This document shows positions 1 to 12,736 of a DNA stretch of 64,000 bases, piece by piece. A program made the translations under genes and the position numbers. Where the stretch lies: contig CACNSH010000005.1 in the NCBI GenBank assembly GCA_902622985.1, positions 17,272 through 81,271 on the forward strand, written 5' to 3'. Under the pieces are notes generated by a model. That model made no database searches, had not been told where the DNA came from, and saw only the letters and a program-made list of their open reading frames with translations. Position 1 is the first letter of the stretch, and each line of letters starts with the position of its first letter. The stretch is from an uncultured Pelagibacteraceae bacterium. Its GTDB lineage: Bacteria; Pseudomonadota; Alphaproteobacteria; Pelagibacterales; AG-422-B15.

Positions 1-3000
1 ATAGAGGGTCATGGCTCGATATTGAATTTGATCACAAAGATATTATTCACTGTCGAATCGATAGAAAAAAGAAAATCCCAATCACTACATTTCTCATGTC
101 CATGGGCATTAAGCGTGATGAAATACTTTCTTTATTTTATGGCACTGAGACTTACTCTTTGAATGCAAAAAATGGCAAATGGAAGGTAAGTTTTAATCCT
201 AAAAATATTAAGACTGGAAAGTTGCAGAAAAGCCTTGTTAATGCGACTGATGGAAAAGTTGCTGTAAAACAAGGAACAAAAATAAATCCCGCTATTGCAA
301 AAAAACTTTTTAATGACGGTCTTAAGAACCTATTACTAGAAGATGATGAACTTATTGGTAAGTTTATTGCTGATGACATAATTAATGAAAATACTGGAGA
401 AATTTATTTTGAAGCATCTGATGAGATTACTCCTGAAGTTATTGAAAAAATTAAAGAACTTAAGATATCAAAAATACCTGTACTGGAAATTGATGGTATT
501 AATATAGGTTCATTTATACGTGACACGCTTAGGGTAGATAAAAATTTAAGTCCTGAAGAAGCAGTGGTTGAAATATATAAAGTATTGAGACCTGGTGAGC
601 CTCCAAATCTTGAGACAGCATTTGAAGTATTTAATTCATTATTCTTCAAATCAGAAAAATATGATCTTTCTGACGTTGGTAGAGTCAAAATGAATTATAG
701 ACTTAACATTGAATGCTCTGACACCGTTACAGTACTTCGCAGCGAAGATGTTATCGAAGTTATCAAAACGGTTATGGATTTAAGAACAGGAAAAGGTGAA
801 GTTGACGATATTGATCATTTAGGCAACAGAAGAGTTAGGTCGGTAGGTGAATTAGTTGAAAACCAATTCAGAATGGGACTTATCCGAATGGAAAGATCAA
901 TTAAAGAAAGAATGAATTCTCTAGAAGTCGATGCCGCTACTCCTCAAGACATTATTAATGCAAAGCCATTGGTTGCATCTCTTAAGGAGTTTTTTGGAAC
1001 TTCACAATTATCGCAATTTATGGATCAAACTAACCCTTTAGCTGAAATCACGCATAAAAGAAGATTATCAGCGCTTGGACCAGGCGGGCTTAGTAGGGAG
1101 AGAGCTGGCTTTGAAGTAAGAGATGTACATCCTACGCATTATGGAAGAATTTGTCCGATAGAAACACCTGAAGGTCCAAATATTGGTTTAATAAATAGCT
1201 TAGCATCTCACGCTAGAGTTAACCAATATGGTTTCATTGAAAGCCCTTACAGAAAAGTATTAAAAGGTAGGGTTAGCAATGAAGTAGAATACCTTCCAGC
1301 TATGGAGGAAGCAAATTATACTATTGCTCAAGCCAATAGTGAATTAGATGATAAGGGAAGCTTCGTTACTAAATTGGTATCTTGCCGACGAGACGGTGAT
1401 TTTGTTATGACTGTACCCGAAGATATAGATTATATGGATGTATCACCCAAGCAGGTAGTTTCTTGCGCAGCATCTCTGATCCCATTTCTTGAAAACGATG
1501 ACGCAAATAGAGCTCTTATGGGATCAAATATGATGAGACAAGCAGTACCTTTAATACAAGCTGAGTCCCCATTAGTGGGAACAGGAGTTGAAAAGGTCGT
1601 TGCCGTTGATTCTGGGGTCACTATAGTAGCAAATAGAGACGGCATAGTTGACAAAATTGATGGAAAAAGAATTGTTGTTAGAGTAACAGAGAAAATTAAA
1701 ACGACTGAGTCTGGTGTTGATATTTACACTCTGCAAAAATTTCAAAGATCAAATCAAAGCACATGCATTAATCAAAGACCTCTTGTAAAAGTTGGTGATA
1801 AGGTATCAAGAGGTGATATAATTGCGGACGGACCATCAACACACTTTGGTGAGCTTGGTTTAGGTCGAAATGTGGTTGTGGCCTTTATGCCATGGAGAGG
1901 CTATAATTTTGAAGACTCAATTTTAATTTCAGAAAAAATTGTTCAAGAAGACAAGTTTACTTCTATTCATATTGAGGAATTTGAAGTGATGTCAAGAGAT
2001 ACAAAGTTAGGATCAGAGGAAATAACAAGAGATATTCCAAATGCTGGTGATGAAATGTTACGTAATCTTGATGAAGCGGGGATTGTCTATGTGGGTGCCG
2101 ATGTAAACCCTGGCGATATTCTTGTTGGAAAAGTTACTCCTAAGGGTGAAAGTCCTGTTACTCCAGAGGAGAAATTATTAAGAGCAATATTCGGAGAAAA
2201 AGCGACTGATGTTAAAGATACATCTTTAAGACTCCCACCTGGTTCAAGTGGAATTGTTGTAGATGTAAAAGTATTCAATAGGTATGGAATAGAAAAAGAT
2301 GATAGGGCCCTGTCTATTGAAAGAGATGAAATTGAAAAGTTAGCTAATGATAGAGAAGCTGAGTTAGGAATTCTCAATAGAAATATAAAAGAGAGGCTTG
2401 TTTTATTAATAAATGAAAAAAATGTAACTGAGTCACCTGATGATATTAACAGTCAGAATAAATATGACAAAGCGACTTTGTCGGATATTAAGTTAGACTC
2501 TCTATGGAAAATGAAACTTGAAAGCACAAATGATCAAAATGAAATTGATAATTTAAAAAAACAATATGATATTGCTAGATCCGCAATTCAAGCTCGCTTC
2601 GACAATAAAGTTGATAAGGTTCAAAGAGGTGATGAACTTTTGCCGGGTGTTATGAAAATGGTCAAAGTATTTGTCGCCGTTAAAAGAAAGTTGCAACCGG
2701 GTGATAAAATGGCTGGAAGACATGGTAATAAAGGTGTGATAAGTAAAATAGCACCAGTTGAAGACATGCCGTATCTTGAAGATGGTAGAACGGTTGATAT
2801 TGTCTTAAATCCTCTTGGAGTTCCTAGCAGAATGAATGTAGGTCAAATATTAGAAACTCACCTAGGCTGGGCATGCGCTGGAATTGGAGACATAATTAAC
2901 AAATCTCTTGCGCAATACAAATCATCAAATGATCACTCAATAATCGGAAAATCTCTCGAAAAGGTTTATGGTAAAGATCAATATAAAAATGAAATTTCTT

Positions 3001-3545
3001 CATTAACTAAAGAAGAGCAAAAAGAACTTGCAATAAATATTGCTAATGGAGTTCCAATTAAAACACCTGTATTTGATGGAGCATCAGAATCTGAAATATC
3101 AGATATGTTAGGTGAAGCTGGTTTCGATAAAAGTGGTCAAACACAACTATGGGATGGATTAACTGGTGAAAAATTTGAGAGGAAAGTGACAGTGGGTTAT
3201 ATTTATATGCTTAAACTTCACCATCTAGTTGATGATAAAATTCATGCAAGATCTATTGGTCCTTACAGTCTAGTAACGCAGCAACCCCTCGGAGGTAAAG
3301 CTCAATTTGGTGGACAGAGATTTGGTGAGATGGAAGTTTGGGCTCTTGAAGCTTACGGAGCAGCTTATACCCTCCAAGAGATTTTAACTGTTAAATCAGA
3401 TGATGTTGCTGGAAGAACTAAAGTTTATGAAACCATTATCAGAGGTGAAGATGTATTTCAATCTGGAACACCTGAGTCATTTAACGTATTGATAAAAGAA
3501 ATTAGGTCATTAGGTCTTAATATAGAACTTTCAAATTTGAATTAG
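1..3545 (+). CDS. rpoB: RNA polymerase beta subunit, 5' truncated by window edge
   Basis: Beta subunit of core RNA polymerase, forming one side of the active cleft and the rifampicin pocket. The frame is open from base 3 ([10 protein letters not shown]), so the ATG at 96 in the ORF track is internal and the real start lies upstream. About 1180 residues are present; families run near 1350-1390, so roughly 180-200 N-terminal residues are missing. The rifampicin region is visible ([29 protein letters not shown]), as are RHGNKGV-like and C-terminal [19 protein letters not shown] motifs. The rifampicin region looks wild type. rpoC follows after 8 nt, so the two are co-transcribed. Confidence 0.98.
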   Translation, partial: RGSWLDIEFDHKDIIHCRIDRKKKIPITTFLMSMGIKRDEILSLFYGTETYSLNAKNGKWKVSFNPKNIKTGKLQKSLVNATDGKVAVKQGTKINPAIAKKLFNDGLKNLLLEDDELIGKFIADDIINENTGEIYFEASDEITPEVIEKIKELKISKIPVLEIDGINIGSFIRDTLRVDKNLSPEEAVVEIYKVLRPGEPPNLETAFEVFNSLFFKSEKYDLSDVGRVKMNYRLNIECSDTVTVLRSEDVIEVIKTVMDLRTGKGEVDDIDHLGNRRVRSVGELVENQFRMGLIRMERSIKERMNSLEVDAATPQDIINAKPLVASLKEFFGTSQLSQFMDQTNPLAEITHKRRLSALGPGGLSRERAGFEVRDVHPTHYGRICPIETPEGPNIGLINSLASHARVNQYGFIESPYRKVLKGRVSNEVEYLPAMEEANYTIAQANSELDDKGSFVTKLVSCRRDGDFVMTVPEDIDYMDVSPKQVVSCAASLIPFLENDDANRALMGSNMMRQAVPLIQAESPLVGTGVEKVVAVDSGVTIVANRDGIVDKIDGKRIVVRVTEKIKTTESGVDIYTLQKFQRSNQSTCINQRPLVKVGDKVSRGDIIADGPSTHFGELGLGRNVVVAFMPWRGYNFEDSILISEKIVQEDKFTSIHIEEFEVMSRDTKLGSEEITRDIPNAGDEMLRNLDEAGIVYVGADVNPGDILVGKVTPKGESPVTPEEKLLRAIFGEKATDVKDTSLRLPPGSSGIVVDVKVFNRYGIEKDDRALSIERDEIEKLANDREAELGILNRNIKERLVLLINEKNVTESPDDINSQNKYDKATLSDIKLDSLWKMKLESTNDQNEIDNLKKQYDIARSAIQARFDNKVDKVQRGDELLPGVMKMVKVFVAVKRKLQPGDKMAGRHGNKGVISKIAPVEDMPYLEDGRTVDIVLNPLGVPSRMNVGQILETHLGWACAGIGDIINKSLAQYKSSNDHSIIGKSLEKVYGKDQYKNEISSLTKEEQKELAINIANGVPIKTPVFDGASESEISDMLGEAGFDKSGQTQLWDGLTGEKFERKVTVGYIYMLKLHHLVDDKIHARSIGPYSLVTQQPLGGKAQFGGQRFGEMEVWALEAYGAAYTLQEILTVKSDDVAGRTKVYETIIRGEDVFQSGTPESFNVLIKEIRSLGLNIELSNLN

Positions 3546-3553
3546 GAAAAACT

Positions 3554-6500
3554 ATGAGTCAATCATTAATGAATATATTTAATCCTGCCGCATCAAGAGA
3601 TGATTTCAACCAGGTTAAAATTTCAATTGCTAGTCCTGAAAGAATACTATCATGGTCATATGGTGAAATAAAGAAGCCTGAAACAATAAACTATAGAACT
3701 TTTAAACCTGAAAGGGACGGTCTTTTCTGTGCAAGAATTTTTGGGCCAATTAAAGATTATGAATGTCTCTGTGGAAAGTATAAAAGAATGAAATTCAAGG
3801 GTATTATTTGTGAGAAATGTGGCGTTGAGGTTACAAAAAAAGATGTAAGAAGAGAGCGGATGGGACATATTCAATTAGCAGCCCCCGTTGCTCATATATG
3901 GTTCTTAAAATCCCTACCAAGCCGTATAGCCCTTATGATGGATATGAAGCTCAAAGATCTCGAGAAAGTTCTTTATTTTGAAAAATTCATGGTCACTGAA
4001 CCAGGTTTGACACCTTTAATACAAAATCAATTACTTGATGAAGAAGAGTTGGAAAAAGCTAAAGAAGAATATGGAGAAGACTCCTTCTCAGCTGGTATCG
4101 GAGCTGAGGCAGTAAGAAAAGTTCTTGAGAGAATTGAACTTGAACCAGAGCTTGAGGCTCTAAGAGCGAAGCTCTCTGAAACAAAAGCCGTTGCGTTGTC
4201 AGAGAAGCTGGTAAAAAGAATTAAAATTTTTGAAGCCTTTATTTCATCGGGAAATAGACCAGAGTGGATGATTTTAACCTCTGTACCTGTAATTCCGCCA
4301 GAATTAAGACCGCTCGTTCCACTAGACGGTGGAAGATTTGCATCAAGTGATTTAAATGATCTTTATAGAAGGGTTATCAATAGAAATAATAGACTATCTA
4401 GATTAATTGAACTACGAGCTCCAGATATCATCATAAGAAATGAAAAAAGAATGCTTCAAGAGTCTGTTGATGCACTTTTTGATAATGGAAGAAGGGGCAG
4501 AGTAATCACTGGAACAAATAAAAGACCACTTAAATCATTGGCAGAAATGCTTAAAGGTAAACAGGGACGTTTTAGACAGAATTTATTGGGTAAAAGAGTC
4601 GATTACTCTGGAAGATCAGTGATAGTTGTAGGCCCTGAATTAAAACTACATCAATGTGGTTTGCCAAAAAAAATGGCTATCGAGTTATTTAAACCATTCA
4701 TATACGCAAGATTAGAGTCTCTAGGTTTAGCTACTACTCTAAAACAAGCTAAGAAGATGGTTGAAAAAGAACGCCCTGAAGTATGGGACGTTTTAGACCG
4801 TGTTATCAGGGAGCACCCAGTAATATTAAATAGAGCCCCGACACTCCATAGGCTTGGTGTACAGGCCTTTGAGCCAGTTTTAATTGAAGGTAAGGCAATT
4901 CAACTTCACCCTTTAGTTTGCACTGCGTTCAATGCTGACTTTGATGGTGATCAGATGGCTGTACATGTGCCTTTAAGCCTAGAAGCTCAGCTTGAGGCAA
5001 GAGTTCTTATGATGTCAACAAACAATATACTAAACCCTGCAAATGGTAAGCCAGTAATCGTTCCAAGTCAGGATATTGTATTGGGTATTTATTATTTATC
5101 GCAAGAAAAAGAAAACGAGCCAGGTCAAGGAGCTGTATTTAAGGATATTTTCGAAGTTCAGCAAGCTCTTGAAAACAATGCAACAACTGTTCATGCAAAA
5201 GTTCATGCAAGAATCAATTTTATTGATCCGGAGGGTAATAAAAAATTAAAAAGAATTGAGACAACACCTGGAAGAATGCTACTTTGGAATCTGGTTCCAC
5301 AACACAAAGACCTTGACCCTAAACTAGTTAACCGACTTTTAGGTAAAAAAGAAATATCAGGTCTTATTGATACGGTTTATAGATATTGTGGACAAAAAGA
5401 TACAGTGATATTCGCTGACCAATTAATGGCATTAGGTTTTCACTATGCTTACAAGGCAGGTATTTCATTTGGAAAAGATGATATGATTATACCGGAAACA
5501 AAAGAAAAACTTGTTTCTGAAACAGCAGGTCAAATAGAAAAATATGAAAAACAGTACAATGATGGTTTAATAACGAATAGGGAGAAATATAATAAAGTAA
5601 TTGATGCATGGGCTAAATGTACAGATCGTGTTGCTCAGGAAATGATGAATGAAATATCTTCCAAGAAATTTGACGATGAAACTAAAAGAGAAATGCCAAT
5701 AAATTCGATTTATATGATGGCAAATTCAGGTGCTCGTGGCTCTGCAGCACAAATGAAGCAATTATCCGGTATGAGGGGTCTTATGGCTAAGCCATCTGGT
5801 GATATAATTGAAACACCTATTATCTCTAATTTCAAGGAAGGCTTGAATGTGCTTGAGTACTTTAATTCAACTCATGGTGCAAGAAAAGGCCTTGCTGATA
5901 CGGCATTAAAAACAGCAAACTCCGGGTATTTAACTAGACGACTATGCGATGTTGCTCAGGATTGTACTATATCTGAACCTGACTGTGGCACAGATAATGG
6001 AGTATGGATTTCTGATGTTGTTGAGGGTGGTGAAGTAATAATTTCAATAGCAGATAGAGTGTTAGGAAGGTTCCTACAGAACGATGTAAACCATCCGATT
6101 ACTGGCGAAAATATTGCAAAAAAAGATGATTATGTAGATGAGATTGTTGCAGAAAAGATTGAAACTGCAGGTATCCAAAGCGTTTATATTCGATCCCCAC
6201 TAACTTGTGACAGTAAAAGAGGTATCTGCGTAAAGTGTTATGGCCGTGATTTAGCGAGAGGTTTCCTTGTTAACGAGGGAGAAGCCGTTGGAATGATAGC
6301 TGCACAATCAATAGGTGAGCCTGGTACTCAACTTACCATGAGAACCTTCCACATCGGCGGCGCTGCTCAAATTAATGATCAATCATTTATTGAGATTAAC
6401 GCTGATGGAATATTTAAAATTTTAAATAAAAATACTGTGGAAGACAGTAACAATGATTTGATTGTTATGGGCAGAAATTGTCAATTAGCTATACAAGACG

Positions 6501-7741
6501 ATAACGGAAGAGAGCTTGCAAATTACAAAGTTCCTTATGGTACAAAAATACTAGTTGAGGAAGACTCTAAAGTAAATAGCGGTACAAAGATATGTGAATG
6601 GGATCCATTTACAAACCCTGTCATATCTGAAAAATCAGGAACTGCTAATTACGTCGATATGGAAGAAGGCATTTCTCTTATTGAGGAAACAGAGGAAAAA
6701 ACTGGATTAACATATACCAAAGTTAAGGACTGGAAATCAGATCCAAAAGGAAGTGAATTAAAGCCAAGAATAACACTCAGAGATGAAAAAGGTGAAGTTA
6801 TACTCCTTGCAAACGGAAACGAAGCAAGATATTTCTTACCACCTGACTCAATTCTTTCTGTTGCTGACGGATCAGAAGTTCATGCAGGTGACGTTCTTGC
6901 CAGAACTCCAAAGGCCGCTTCAAAAACTAAAGATATTACCGGAGGTTTACCTAGAGTTGCAGAATTATTCGAAGCAAGAAAACCAAAAGATCATGCAATT
7001 ATTTCTGAGACTTCAGGAGTCATTTCTTTTGGTAAAGATATTAGAGGAAAACAAAAAGTAATTATTACTCCTGAAAAAGATGGCGATCCTGTAGAAGTAT
7101 TAATTCCGAAAGGGAAGCATATTGCGTATCAAGAAGGTGAAAACATTGAAAAGGGAGACTATTTGCTAGATGGTAATCCAGATCCTCATGATATTTTAGA
7201 AATTTTAGGAATTGAAGCATTAGCTGATTATTTAATCAATGAAGTACAAGAGGTATACAGACTGCAAGGTGTTTTAATTAACGATAAGCATATTGAAGTA
7301 CTATGCAGGCAGATGTTACAGAAAGTCCATATAACTGAGATAGGTGATAGTTCATTTATTAAAGGTGAAGAAATAGATAGATTTGAATTCTTGACTACAA
7401 ATGAACAGCTAAAGAGTGAAGGAAAGAAACCAGCAATAGCTAAACCTGTATTACTAGGTATTACAAAAGCATCTCTTCAAACCAGGTCTTTCATTTCCGC
7501 CGCATCTTTCCAAGAAACAACAAGAATTCTTACTGACGCTTCAATAAAAGGAAAAATGGATCGGCTTGAGGGCCTTAAAGAGAACGTAATTGTTGGAAGG
7601 TTGATTCCAGCGGGAACAGGACGAACCTTCAATCAAATTGAAAATAAGGCAAAATTGCTCGATAAAGAGGCTAAAGTTGAGATTGAGGCAATTCAGGCAA
7701 AGAAAGAGCAAGAATCAGCTGAAATACAAGAGAATTCCTAA
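3554..7741 (+). CDS. rpoC: RNA polymerase beta' subunit
   Basis: Beta' subunit of RNA polymerase, carrying the catalytic magnesium site. NADFDGDQM begins at residue 460, giving the three catalytic aspartates 462, 464 and 466. The N-terminal zinc finger uses Cys71, 73, 86 and 89. The second zinc site uses Cys804, 885, 892 and 895. The bridge-helix and trigger-loop region ([18 protein letters not shown]) is intact. The length of 1395 aa is typical of alphaproteobacteria. It is 8 nt behind rpoB and is followed by 140 nt holding a separate promoter for the str operon. Confidence 0.99.
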   Translation: MSQSLMNIFNPAASRDDFNQVKISIASPERILSWSYGEIKKPETINYRTFKPERDGLFCARIFGPIKDYECLCGKYKRMKFKGIICEKCGVEVTKKDVRRERMGHIQLAAPVAHIWFLKSLPSRIALMMDMKLKDLEKVLYFEKFMVTEPGLTPLIQNQLLDEEELEKAKEEYGEDSFSAGIGAEAVRKVLERIELEPELEALRAKLSETKAVALSEKLVKRIKIFEAFISSGNRPEWMILTSVPVIPPELRPLVPLDGGRFASSDLNDLYRRVINRNNRLSRLIELRAPDIIIRNEKRMLQESVDALFDNGRRGRVITGTNKRPLKSLAEMLKGKQGRFRQNLLGKRVDYSGRSVIVVGPELKLHQCGLPKKMAIELFKPFIYARLESLGLATTLKQAKKMVEKERPEVWDVLDRVIREHPVILNRAPTLHRLGVQAFEPVLIEGKAIQLHPLVCTAFNADFDGDQMAVHVPLSLEAQLEARVLMMSTNNILNPANGKPVIVPSQDIVLGIYYLSQEKENEPGQGAVFKDIFEVQQALENNATTVHAKVHARINFIDPEGNKKLKRIETTPGRMLLWNLVPQHKDLDPKLVNRLLGKKEISGLIDTVYRYCGQKDTVIFADQLMALGFHYAYKAGISFGKDDMIIPETKEKLVSETAGQIEKYEKQYNDGLITNREKYNKVIDAWAKCTDRVAQEMMNEISSKKFDDETKREMPINSIYMMANSGARGSAAQMKQLSGMRGLMAKPSGDIIETPIISNFKEGLNVLEYFNSTHGARKGLADTALKTANSGYLTRRLCDVAQDCTISEPDCGTDNGVWISDVVEGGEVIISIADRVLGRFLQNDVNHPITGENIAKKDDYVDEIVAEKIETAGIQSVYIRSPLTCDSKRGICVKCYGRDLARGFLVNEGEAVGMIAAQSIGEPGTQLTMRTFHIGGAAQINDQSFIEINADGIFKILNKNTVEDSNNDLIVMGRNCQLAIQDDNGRELANYKVPYGTKILVEEDSKVNSGTKICEWDPFTNPVISEKSGTANYVDMEEGISLIEETEEKTGLTYTKVKDWKSDPKGSELKPRITLRDEKGEVILLANGNEARYFLPPDSILSVADGSEVHAGDVLARTPKAASKTKDITGGLPRVAELFEARKPKDHAIISETSGVISFGKDIRGKQKVIITPEKDGDPVEVLIPKGKHIAYQEGENIEKGDYLLDGNPDPHDILEILGIEALADYLINEVQEVYRLQGVLINDKHIEVLCRQMLQKVHITEIGDSSFIKGEEIDRFEFLTTNEQLKSEGKKPAIAKPVLLGITKASLQTRSFISAASFQETTRILTDASIKGKMDRLEGLKENVIVGRLIPAGTGRTFNQIENKAKLLDKEAKVEIEAIQAKKEQESAEIQENS

Positions 7742-7750
7742 TAAATTTTG

Positions 7751-7778
7751 TTGACCTGCATAAACTATTAAGTATTAT
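7751..7778 (+). promoter_or_regulatory. Probable sigma-70 promoter of the rpsL (str) operon
   Basis: TTGACC at 7751-7756, a 16-bp spacer and TATTAT at 7773-7778 match 10 of 12 consensus positions. It lies in the only sizeable gap between rpoC and rpsL. The predicted start near 7785 gives a leader of about 97 nt that contains the hairpin at 7794-7823. Confidence 0.7.
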
Positions 7779-7793
7779 TCGGCATTCTTAAAT

Positions 7794-7830
7794 AGTAGGC
7801 GGTAGAGAAATCTAAACGCTACTTTTTATT
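7794..7830 (+). terminator. Hairpin plus T-run in the rpsL leader (attenuator or terminator)
   Basis: AGTAGGCG at 7794-7801 pairs with CGCTACT at 7817-7823, with one bulged G and a 15-nt loop. A run of five T at 7823-7827 and a longer T-rich stretch follow. It lies downstream of the predicted str promoter, so it would act on both rpoBC read-through and new str transcripts. The stem is short; function is inferred. Confidence 0.45.
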
Positions 7831-7881
7831 AATTTTTTTTAAAATAGTTAACCTTTAAGTTGTAAAGACTGGAGATATTTT

Positions 7882-8253
7882 ATGCCGACTATAAGTCAGC
7901 TGATTAGAAAACCTAGAACCAAAGTTCAAAAAAGAAATAAGGTTCCAGCATTAAAAGCAAACCCCCAAAAGCGAGGTGTTTGCACTAGAGTTTATACAAC
8001 TACCCCTAAAAAACCAAACTCAGCATTACGAAAAGTTGCAAGAGTTAGACTTACAAATGGATTTGAAGTGACAAGTTATATCGGCGGTGAGGGTCATAAT
8101 TTGCAGGAACACTCAGTTATATTAATTCGAGGCGGTCGTGTTAAAGATTTGCCAGGAGTTCGTTATCACACTGTAAGAGGAGTTTTAGATACCCAAGGTG
8201 TTGGTGAGAGAAAACAACGTCGTTCATTATATGGAACGAAGAAACCTAAGTAA
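7882..8253 (+). CDS. rpsL: 30S ribosomal protein S12
   Basis: Decoding-centre protein of the small subunit. [12 protein letters not shown] around residues 40-51 and [17 protein letters not shown] are the two conserved S12 loops. The lysines at which streptomycin resistance arises are present, so the sequence looks sensitive. Length 123 aa is standard. A GGAG Shine-Dalgarno sits just before the ATG. The stop codon abuts the rpsG start with no spacer. First gene of the str operon, with its own promoter. Confidence 0.99.
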   Translation: MPTISQLIRKPRTKVQKRNKVPALKANPQKRGVCTRVYTTTPKKPNSALRKVARVRLTNGFEVTSYIGGEGHNLQEHSVILIRGGRVKDLPGVRYHTVRGVLDTQGVGERKQRRSLYGTKKPK

Positions 8254-8724
<471 letters not shown>

Positions 8725-8725
8725 T

Positions 8726-10801
8726 ATGACAAGAGAATACGCACTGCAGAAATATAGAAACATAGGAATCATGGCTCACATTGATGCAGGGAAAACCACT
8801 ACTACAGAAAGAATTCTATATTACACAGGTAAAAGTCACAAAATCGGAGAAGTTCATGATGGTGCAGCTACTATGGACTGGATGGAACAAGAGCAAGAAA
8901 GAGGAATTACAATTACTTCAGCAGCAACTACATGTTTTTGGAATGATCATAGAATTAATATAATTGATACTCCAGGCCACGTTGACTTTACTATTGAAGT
9001 TGAGAGATCACTAAGGGTTCTTGATGGTGCTGTTGCAGTATTTGATGGTGTCGCTGGCGTCGAACCTCAGACAGAAACTGTATGGAGACAAGCTAATAGA
9101 TATAAGGTTCCAAGAATGTGCTTTGTTAACAAGATGGATCGTACCGGAGCCGATTTCTATAAGTGTCTTGATATGATTAAAGACAGACTTCAAGCAAATG
9201 CTTTAGTTTTACAAATTCCCTATGGAAGTGAGTCTGATCTAAAGGGTGTTATTGATCTTGTGAAAAATAAAGCAATTGTATGGGCAAATGAAGACCTTGG
9301 AGCTAAATATGAGTACACAGAGATTCCGGAGGAATTAAAAGAGACTGCAGAAAAATATCGATCTGAAATGGTTGAAATGGCAGTTGAGCAGGATGAAGAG
9401 GTTTTAGAAAAATATTTAGATGGTGAAGAGCCTGATGAAGAAACTCTCAATCGCTGTATTAGAAAAGGTACAATCAATTTTGAGTTCGTTCCAATTTTAA
9501 CAGGTAGTGCATTTAAAAATAAAGGTGTACAACCACTTTTAGACGCAATTGTAAACTTTATGCCAGATCCTAGTGAGGTACAACAAGCTACCGGTAACAT
9601 ACCTGGAAAAGAAGAAGAAGAAATAAGAAAAGCATCAGATGAAGAGCCTTTTTCCGCATTAGCATTTAAAGTTGCTAACGATCCTTTCGTAGGCTCACTT
9701 ACGTTTACAAGAATTTATTCAGGAAAGTTAGAAGCTGGTTCAACAATCATGAATTCTGTTAAAGGTGATAAAGAAAGAATTGGAAGAATGTTGCTTATGC
9801 ATGCAAATAACAGAGAAGATATTAAAACTGCGTACGCTGGTGATATTGTTGCGATAGCAGGACTGAAAGACACCATAACTGGTGAAACTTTATGTGATTC
9901 TCAAAAGCCAATCATATTAGAGTCAATGGATTTTCCTGATCCAGTGATTGAAATTGCAGTTGAACCAAAAACAAAAGCTGACCAAGAAAAAATGGGTGAA
10001 GCGCTTGCTCGACTTGCTAAAGAAGACCCTTCTTTTAGAGTAACTTCTGATGATGAGTCTGGACAAACTGTTATTAAAGGAATGGGTGAGCTTCATTTAG
10101 ATATTATTGTTGACCGAATGAAACGAGAGTTCAAAGTTGAAGCTAATGTAGGAGCTCCACAGGTTGCTTACAGAGAAACAATATCCAAAGAAGTTGAAGT
10201 AACATATACACATAAAAAACAAAGCGGTGGTGCTGGTCAATTTGCAGAAGTAAAAATCATTGTTGAGGGATGCGAACCGGGCACAGGAAGATTATTTGAA
10301 GATAAAATTAAGGGAGGCAATATACCTAAAGAATATATTCCTGGAGTTGAAAAAGGAATTGAGGGCGTAGCTGACACTGGCGTCATAGCTGGCTTCCCAA
10401 TAATTGACTATAAAGTAACATTAATCGATGGAAAATATCATGATGTAGACTCAAGCAGCTTAGCTTTTGAGATAGCTGGGAGGATGGCATTCAAAGACGC
10501 ATGTCAAAAAGCAGGACCAAAACTACTCGAGCCTGTTATGAGAGTTGAAGTTGTTACTCCCGAAGAGTTTATGGGCGATGTTATAGGTGATTTAAGTAGC
10601 CGTAGAGGCCAAGTTAGCGGAAGTGAAGCCAGAGGTAATACAACAGCGATTAGTTCAATGGTGCCTCTTGCCAATATGTTTGGCTATGTTAACACATTAC
10701 GATCAATGACTCAGGGAAGAGCTCAATATTCGATGTTTTTTGATCATTATGAGCAAGTACCTCAAAACGTTCAAGATGAAGTAAAAGCAAAATTTGCATA
10801 A
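8726..10801 (+). CDS. fusA: Translation elongation factor G
   Basis: GTPase that drives ribosomal translocation. G-motifs are [15 protein letters not shown] (P-loop), DTPGHVDFT (G3) and NKMDR (G4), followed by domains II-V; 691 aa is typical. The ORF track start at 8705 adds seven residues inside rpsG. The ATG at 8726, one base after the rpsG stop and preceded by AGGTGG, fits the family start ([18 protein letters not shown]). The next gene is rpsJ, not tuf, which is unusual for the str-S10 junction. Confidence 0.98.
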   Translation: MTREYALQKYRNIGIMAHIDAGKTTTTERILYYTGKSHKIGEVHDGAATMDWMEQEQERGITITSAATTCFWNDHRINIIDTPGHVDFTIEVERSLRVLDGAVAVFDGVAGVEPQTETVWRQANRYKVPRMCFVNKMDRTGADFYKCLDMIKDRLQANALVLQIPYGSESDLKGVIDLVKNKAIVWANEDLGAKYEYTEIPEELKETAEKYRSEMVEMAVEQDEEVLEKYLDGEEPDEETLNRCIRKGTINFEFVPILTGSAFKNKGVQPLLDAIVNFMPDPSEVQQATGNIPGKEEEEIRKASDEEPFSALAFKVANDPFVGSLTFTRIYSGKLEAGSTIMNSVKGDKERIGRMLLMHANNREDIKTAYAGDIVAIAGLKDTITGETLCDSQKPIILESMDFPDPVIEIAVEPKTKADQEKMGEALARLAKEDPSFRVTSDDESGQTVIKGMGELHLDIIVDRMKREFKVEANVGAPQVAYRETISKEVEVTYTHKKQSGGAGQFAEVKIIVEGCEPGTGRLFEDKIKGGNIPKEYIPGVEKGIEGVADTGVIAGFPIIDYKVTLIDGKYHDVDSSSLAFEIAGRMAFKDACQKAGPKLLEPVMRVEVVTPEEFMGDVIGDLSSRRGQVSGSEARGNTTAISSMVPLANMFGYVNTLRSMTQGRAQYSMFFDHYEQVPQNVQDEVKAKFA

Positions 10802-10810
10802 GGGATAATA

Positions 10811-11119
10811 ATGGAAAATCAAAATATCAAAATAAGATTGAAGGCTTTTGACCATGGTGTATTGGATAAATCCTCAGTCGAAATTGTTGATACTGCGAAA
10901 AGAACTGGGGCATTGGTGAAAGGTCCAATACCTTTACCCACTAATAATGAAAAGTTTACAGTCCTTCGATCTCCTCATGTTAATAAAAAAAGTAGAGAGC
11001 AATTCGAAATCAGAACACATAAGAGATTAATTGAGATAGTTGACCCAACGCCACAAACAGTCGATGCACTAATGAAATTAGATTTAGCCTCAGGAGTTGA
11101 TGTAGAAATCAAATTATAA
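10811..11119 (+). CDS. rpsJ: 30S ribosomal protein S10
   Basis: Small-subunit head protein that also partners NusB in transcription antitermination. [14 protein letters not shown] at the N-terminus and the GPIPLPT loop are diagnostic. Length 102 aa is normal. It opens the S10 operon but sits only 9 nt after fusA with AGGG upstream, so the str and S10 operons look fused here. Confidence 0.99.
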   Translation: MENQNIKIRLKAFDHGVLDKSSVEIVDTAKRTGALVKGPIPLPTNNEKFTVLRSPHVNKKSREQFEIRTHKRLIEIVDPTPQTVDALMKLDLASGVDVEIKL

Positions 11120-11122
11120 GAT

Positions 11123-11812
11123 ATGAGATCAGGTATTATAGCAAAAAAAATTGGAATGAGTAATTTGTACACACAAGGCGGAACAAACATTCCTGTTACT
11201 GTTCTTCATGTTGAAAATTGCAAAATTATTGACCGCGTTATATTAAAAAATGAAATCTCTGACAAAGTTTTGGTTGGCGCTTGCAAGTTAAAAAAAACTA
11301 CAAAGTCTCAGAAAGGCTTCTTTGATAAGAAAAAAACAGACGCTTACAAATTTCTTAAAGAATTTGAAATAAGTAAAGATCAAGAAATTAAAAGTGGAGA
11401 TGAATTGAAAGCGAGTCATTTTAAGGAAGGTCAATTTATTGATGTATCTGGATATACGAAAGGTAAAGGATTTGCGGGAGTAATGAAGCGTCACAATTTC
11501 TCAGGTTTGAGAGCATCTCATGGTGTTTCAGTTTCACATCGAAGCCATGGATCTACTGGCCAGTGCCAAGATCCCGGGAAAGTCTTCAAAGGAAAAAAGA
11601 TGGCAGGACAATACGGGGATGTTCACAAAACCCTTCAAAGCTTGCAAGTTGTTAAAGTTGATGAACAGAAAAATCTAATCTGCGTAAAAGGAGCTACACC
11701 TGGCTCAAGTGGAACTTGGTTAGTTGTTGAGGACTCGATTAAAAAAGATGGCATTAAAGAAATAGAAGTCACACCAGTAAAATCAGAAAAAGAAGTTAAG
11801 AAGGAAAAATAA
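11123..11812 (+). CDS. rplC: 50S ribosomal protein L3
   Basis: Early 23S rRNA binder near the peptidyl transferase centre. [31 protein letters not shown] and [20 protein letters not shown] are L3 signatures. In this family the glutamine in the loop GQCQDP is the PrmB methylation site. The 229 aa length includes a lysine-rich C-terminal tail. Three nt separate it from rpsJ. Confidence 0.98.
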   Translation: MRSGIIAKKIGMSNLYTQGGTNIPVTVLHVENCKIIDRVILKNEISDKVLVGACKLKKTTKSQKGFFDKKKTDAYKFLKEFEISKDQEIKSGDELKASHFKEGQFIDVSGYTKGKGFAGVMKRHNFSGLRASHGVSVSHRSHGSTGQCQDPGKVFKGKKMAGQYGDVHKTLQSLQVVKVDEQKNLICVKGATPGSSGTWLVVEDSIKKDGIKEIEVTPVKSEKEVKKEK

Positions 11813-11816
11813 GTAA

Positions 11817-12437
11817 ATGCAAATTGACATGCATAAAATAGATGGAAAAAAGAGTGGATCTGTTGATTTGAAAGACCAATTATTCAATAGTAAGTCTGAT
11901 TTGAGTGTCGTTGGCTCTCTAGTTAGATGGAATGAGTCTAACCAGAAACCCACAAGGGCTAGGACTAAAAACAGATCTGAAGTAAAAGGAACAACACAAA
12001 AACTTGGAAGACAAAAGGGAAGTGGAGGAGCTAGGCACGGCTCTAAAAAGGCAAATATATTTAGAAGTGGTGGAATGGCGCATAACTTAAGAGGAGTTCG
12101 TTCATTAAAGAAGATGCCAAAACGCTCTAGGCAGGAGGCTTTGAAACATATTCTTTCTGATAAACTCAAGAGTAACAATCTAATAATTGTTGATGAGCTC
12201 AAAATCGCAGAGCCGAAGACAAAAACACTGGTAAAAAGTCTCTCAGATTTAAATGTAAACTCTGCGCTCATATTAGAGGGAGATAAACCTGACAATAATT
12301 TTGCATTAGCATCAAGAAATTTAAAAAATATAAAGTACTCAAGTATAAACAATTTTAATGCACTCGACTTACTTGGATTTGAAAAATTAATCATGAGTAA
12401 GAATGCCCTAGAAATACTTGAAAGTAGGATTAATTAA
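11817..12437 (+). CDS. rplD: 50S ribosomal protein L4
   Basis: Exit-tunnel protein; in gammaproteobacteria it also represses the S10 operon. The loop RQKGSGGARHGSKKANIFRSGG is the tunnel extension where macrolide contacts occur. Length 206 aa. A second in-frame ATG at 11829 is possible, but 11817 keeps the 4-nt spacing to rplC. A 203-aa antisense ORF over this gene is a shadow. Confidence 0.97.
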   Translation: MQIDMHKIDGKKSGSVDLKDQLFNSKSDLSVVGSLVRWNESNQKPTRARTKNRSEVKGTTQKLGRQKGSGGARHGSKKANIFRSGGMAHNLRGVRSLKKMPKRSRQEALKHILSDKLKSNNLIIVDELKIAEPKTKTLVKSLSDLNVNSALILEGDKPDNNFALASRNLKNIKYSSINNFNALDLLGFEKLIMSKNALEILESRIN

Positions 12438-12438
12438 G

Positions 12439-12732
12439 ATGGCTACAATTAAAGATTTTAAAACAATAATCAAACCTATCATCACTGAGAAATCCTCAAT
12501 GGGCTCAGAGTATAATCAAGTTACATTCCAGGTTCAGAAAACAAGTTCAAAGAGAGAAATTAAATTAGCAATTGAAAATATTTTTAAAGTTAAAGTAAAA
12601 AAAGTAAATACTTCGATCGTTAAAGGAAAGCTTAAATCATTTAGAGGGTCTCTTGGTAAAAGGTCGGACTACAAGAAGGCTTTCGTCACCCTCGAAGATG
12701 GTCAAACAATCGATATTAATGCGGGAGTATAA
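12439..12732 (+). CDS. rplW: 50S ribosomal protein L23
   Basis: Protein at the tunnel exit that docks trigger factor and SRP. IIKPIITEKSS and the NIFKVKVKKVNT segment are diagnostic. The track start at 12418 lies inside rplD; the ATG at 12439, directly after the rplD stop and preceded by AGGAT, gives the standard 97 aa. Confidence 0.97.
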   Translation: MATIKDFKTIIKPIITEKSSMGSEYNQVTFQVQKTSSKREIKLAIENIFKVKVKKVNTSIVKGKLKSFRGSLGKRSDYKKAFVTLEDGQTIDINAGV

Positions 12733-12736
12733 ATAA

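Noticed and set aside
96-3545. rpoB start at the ATG at 96
   Set aside because: The frame is open and conserved from base 3 ([10 protein letters not shown]), so the gene is cut by the window edge.
9220-9600. 126-aa minus-strand ORF inside fusA
   Set aside because: Antisense to EF-G with no recognisable domain or ribosome site.
11783-12394. 203-aa minus-strand ORF opposite rplD
   Set aside because: Fully antisense to a clear L4 gene; composition is low-complexity Leu/Phe/Ser from reading lysine-rich codons backwards.
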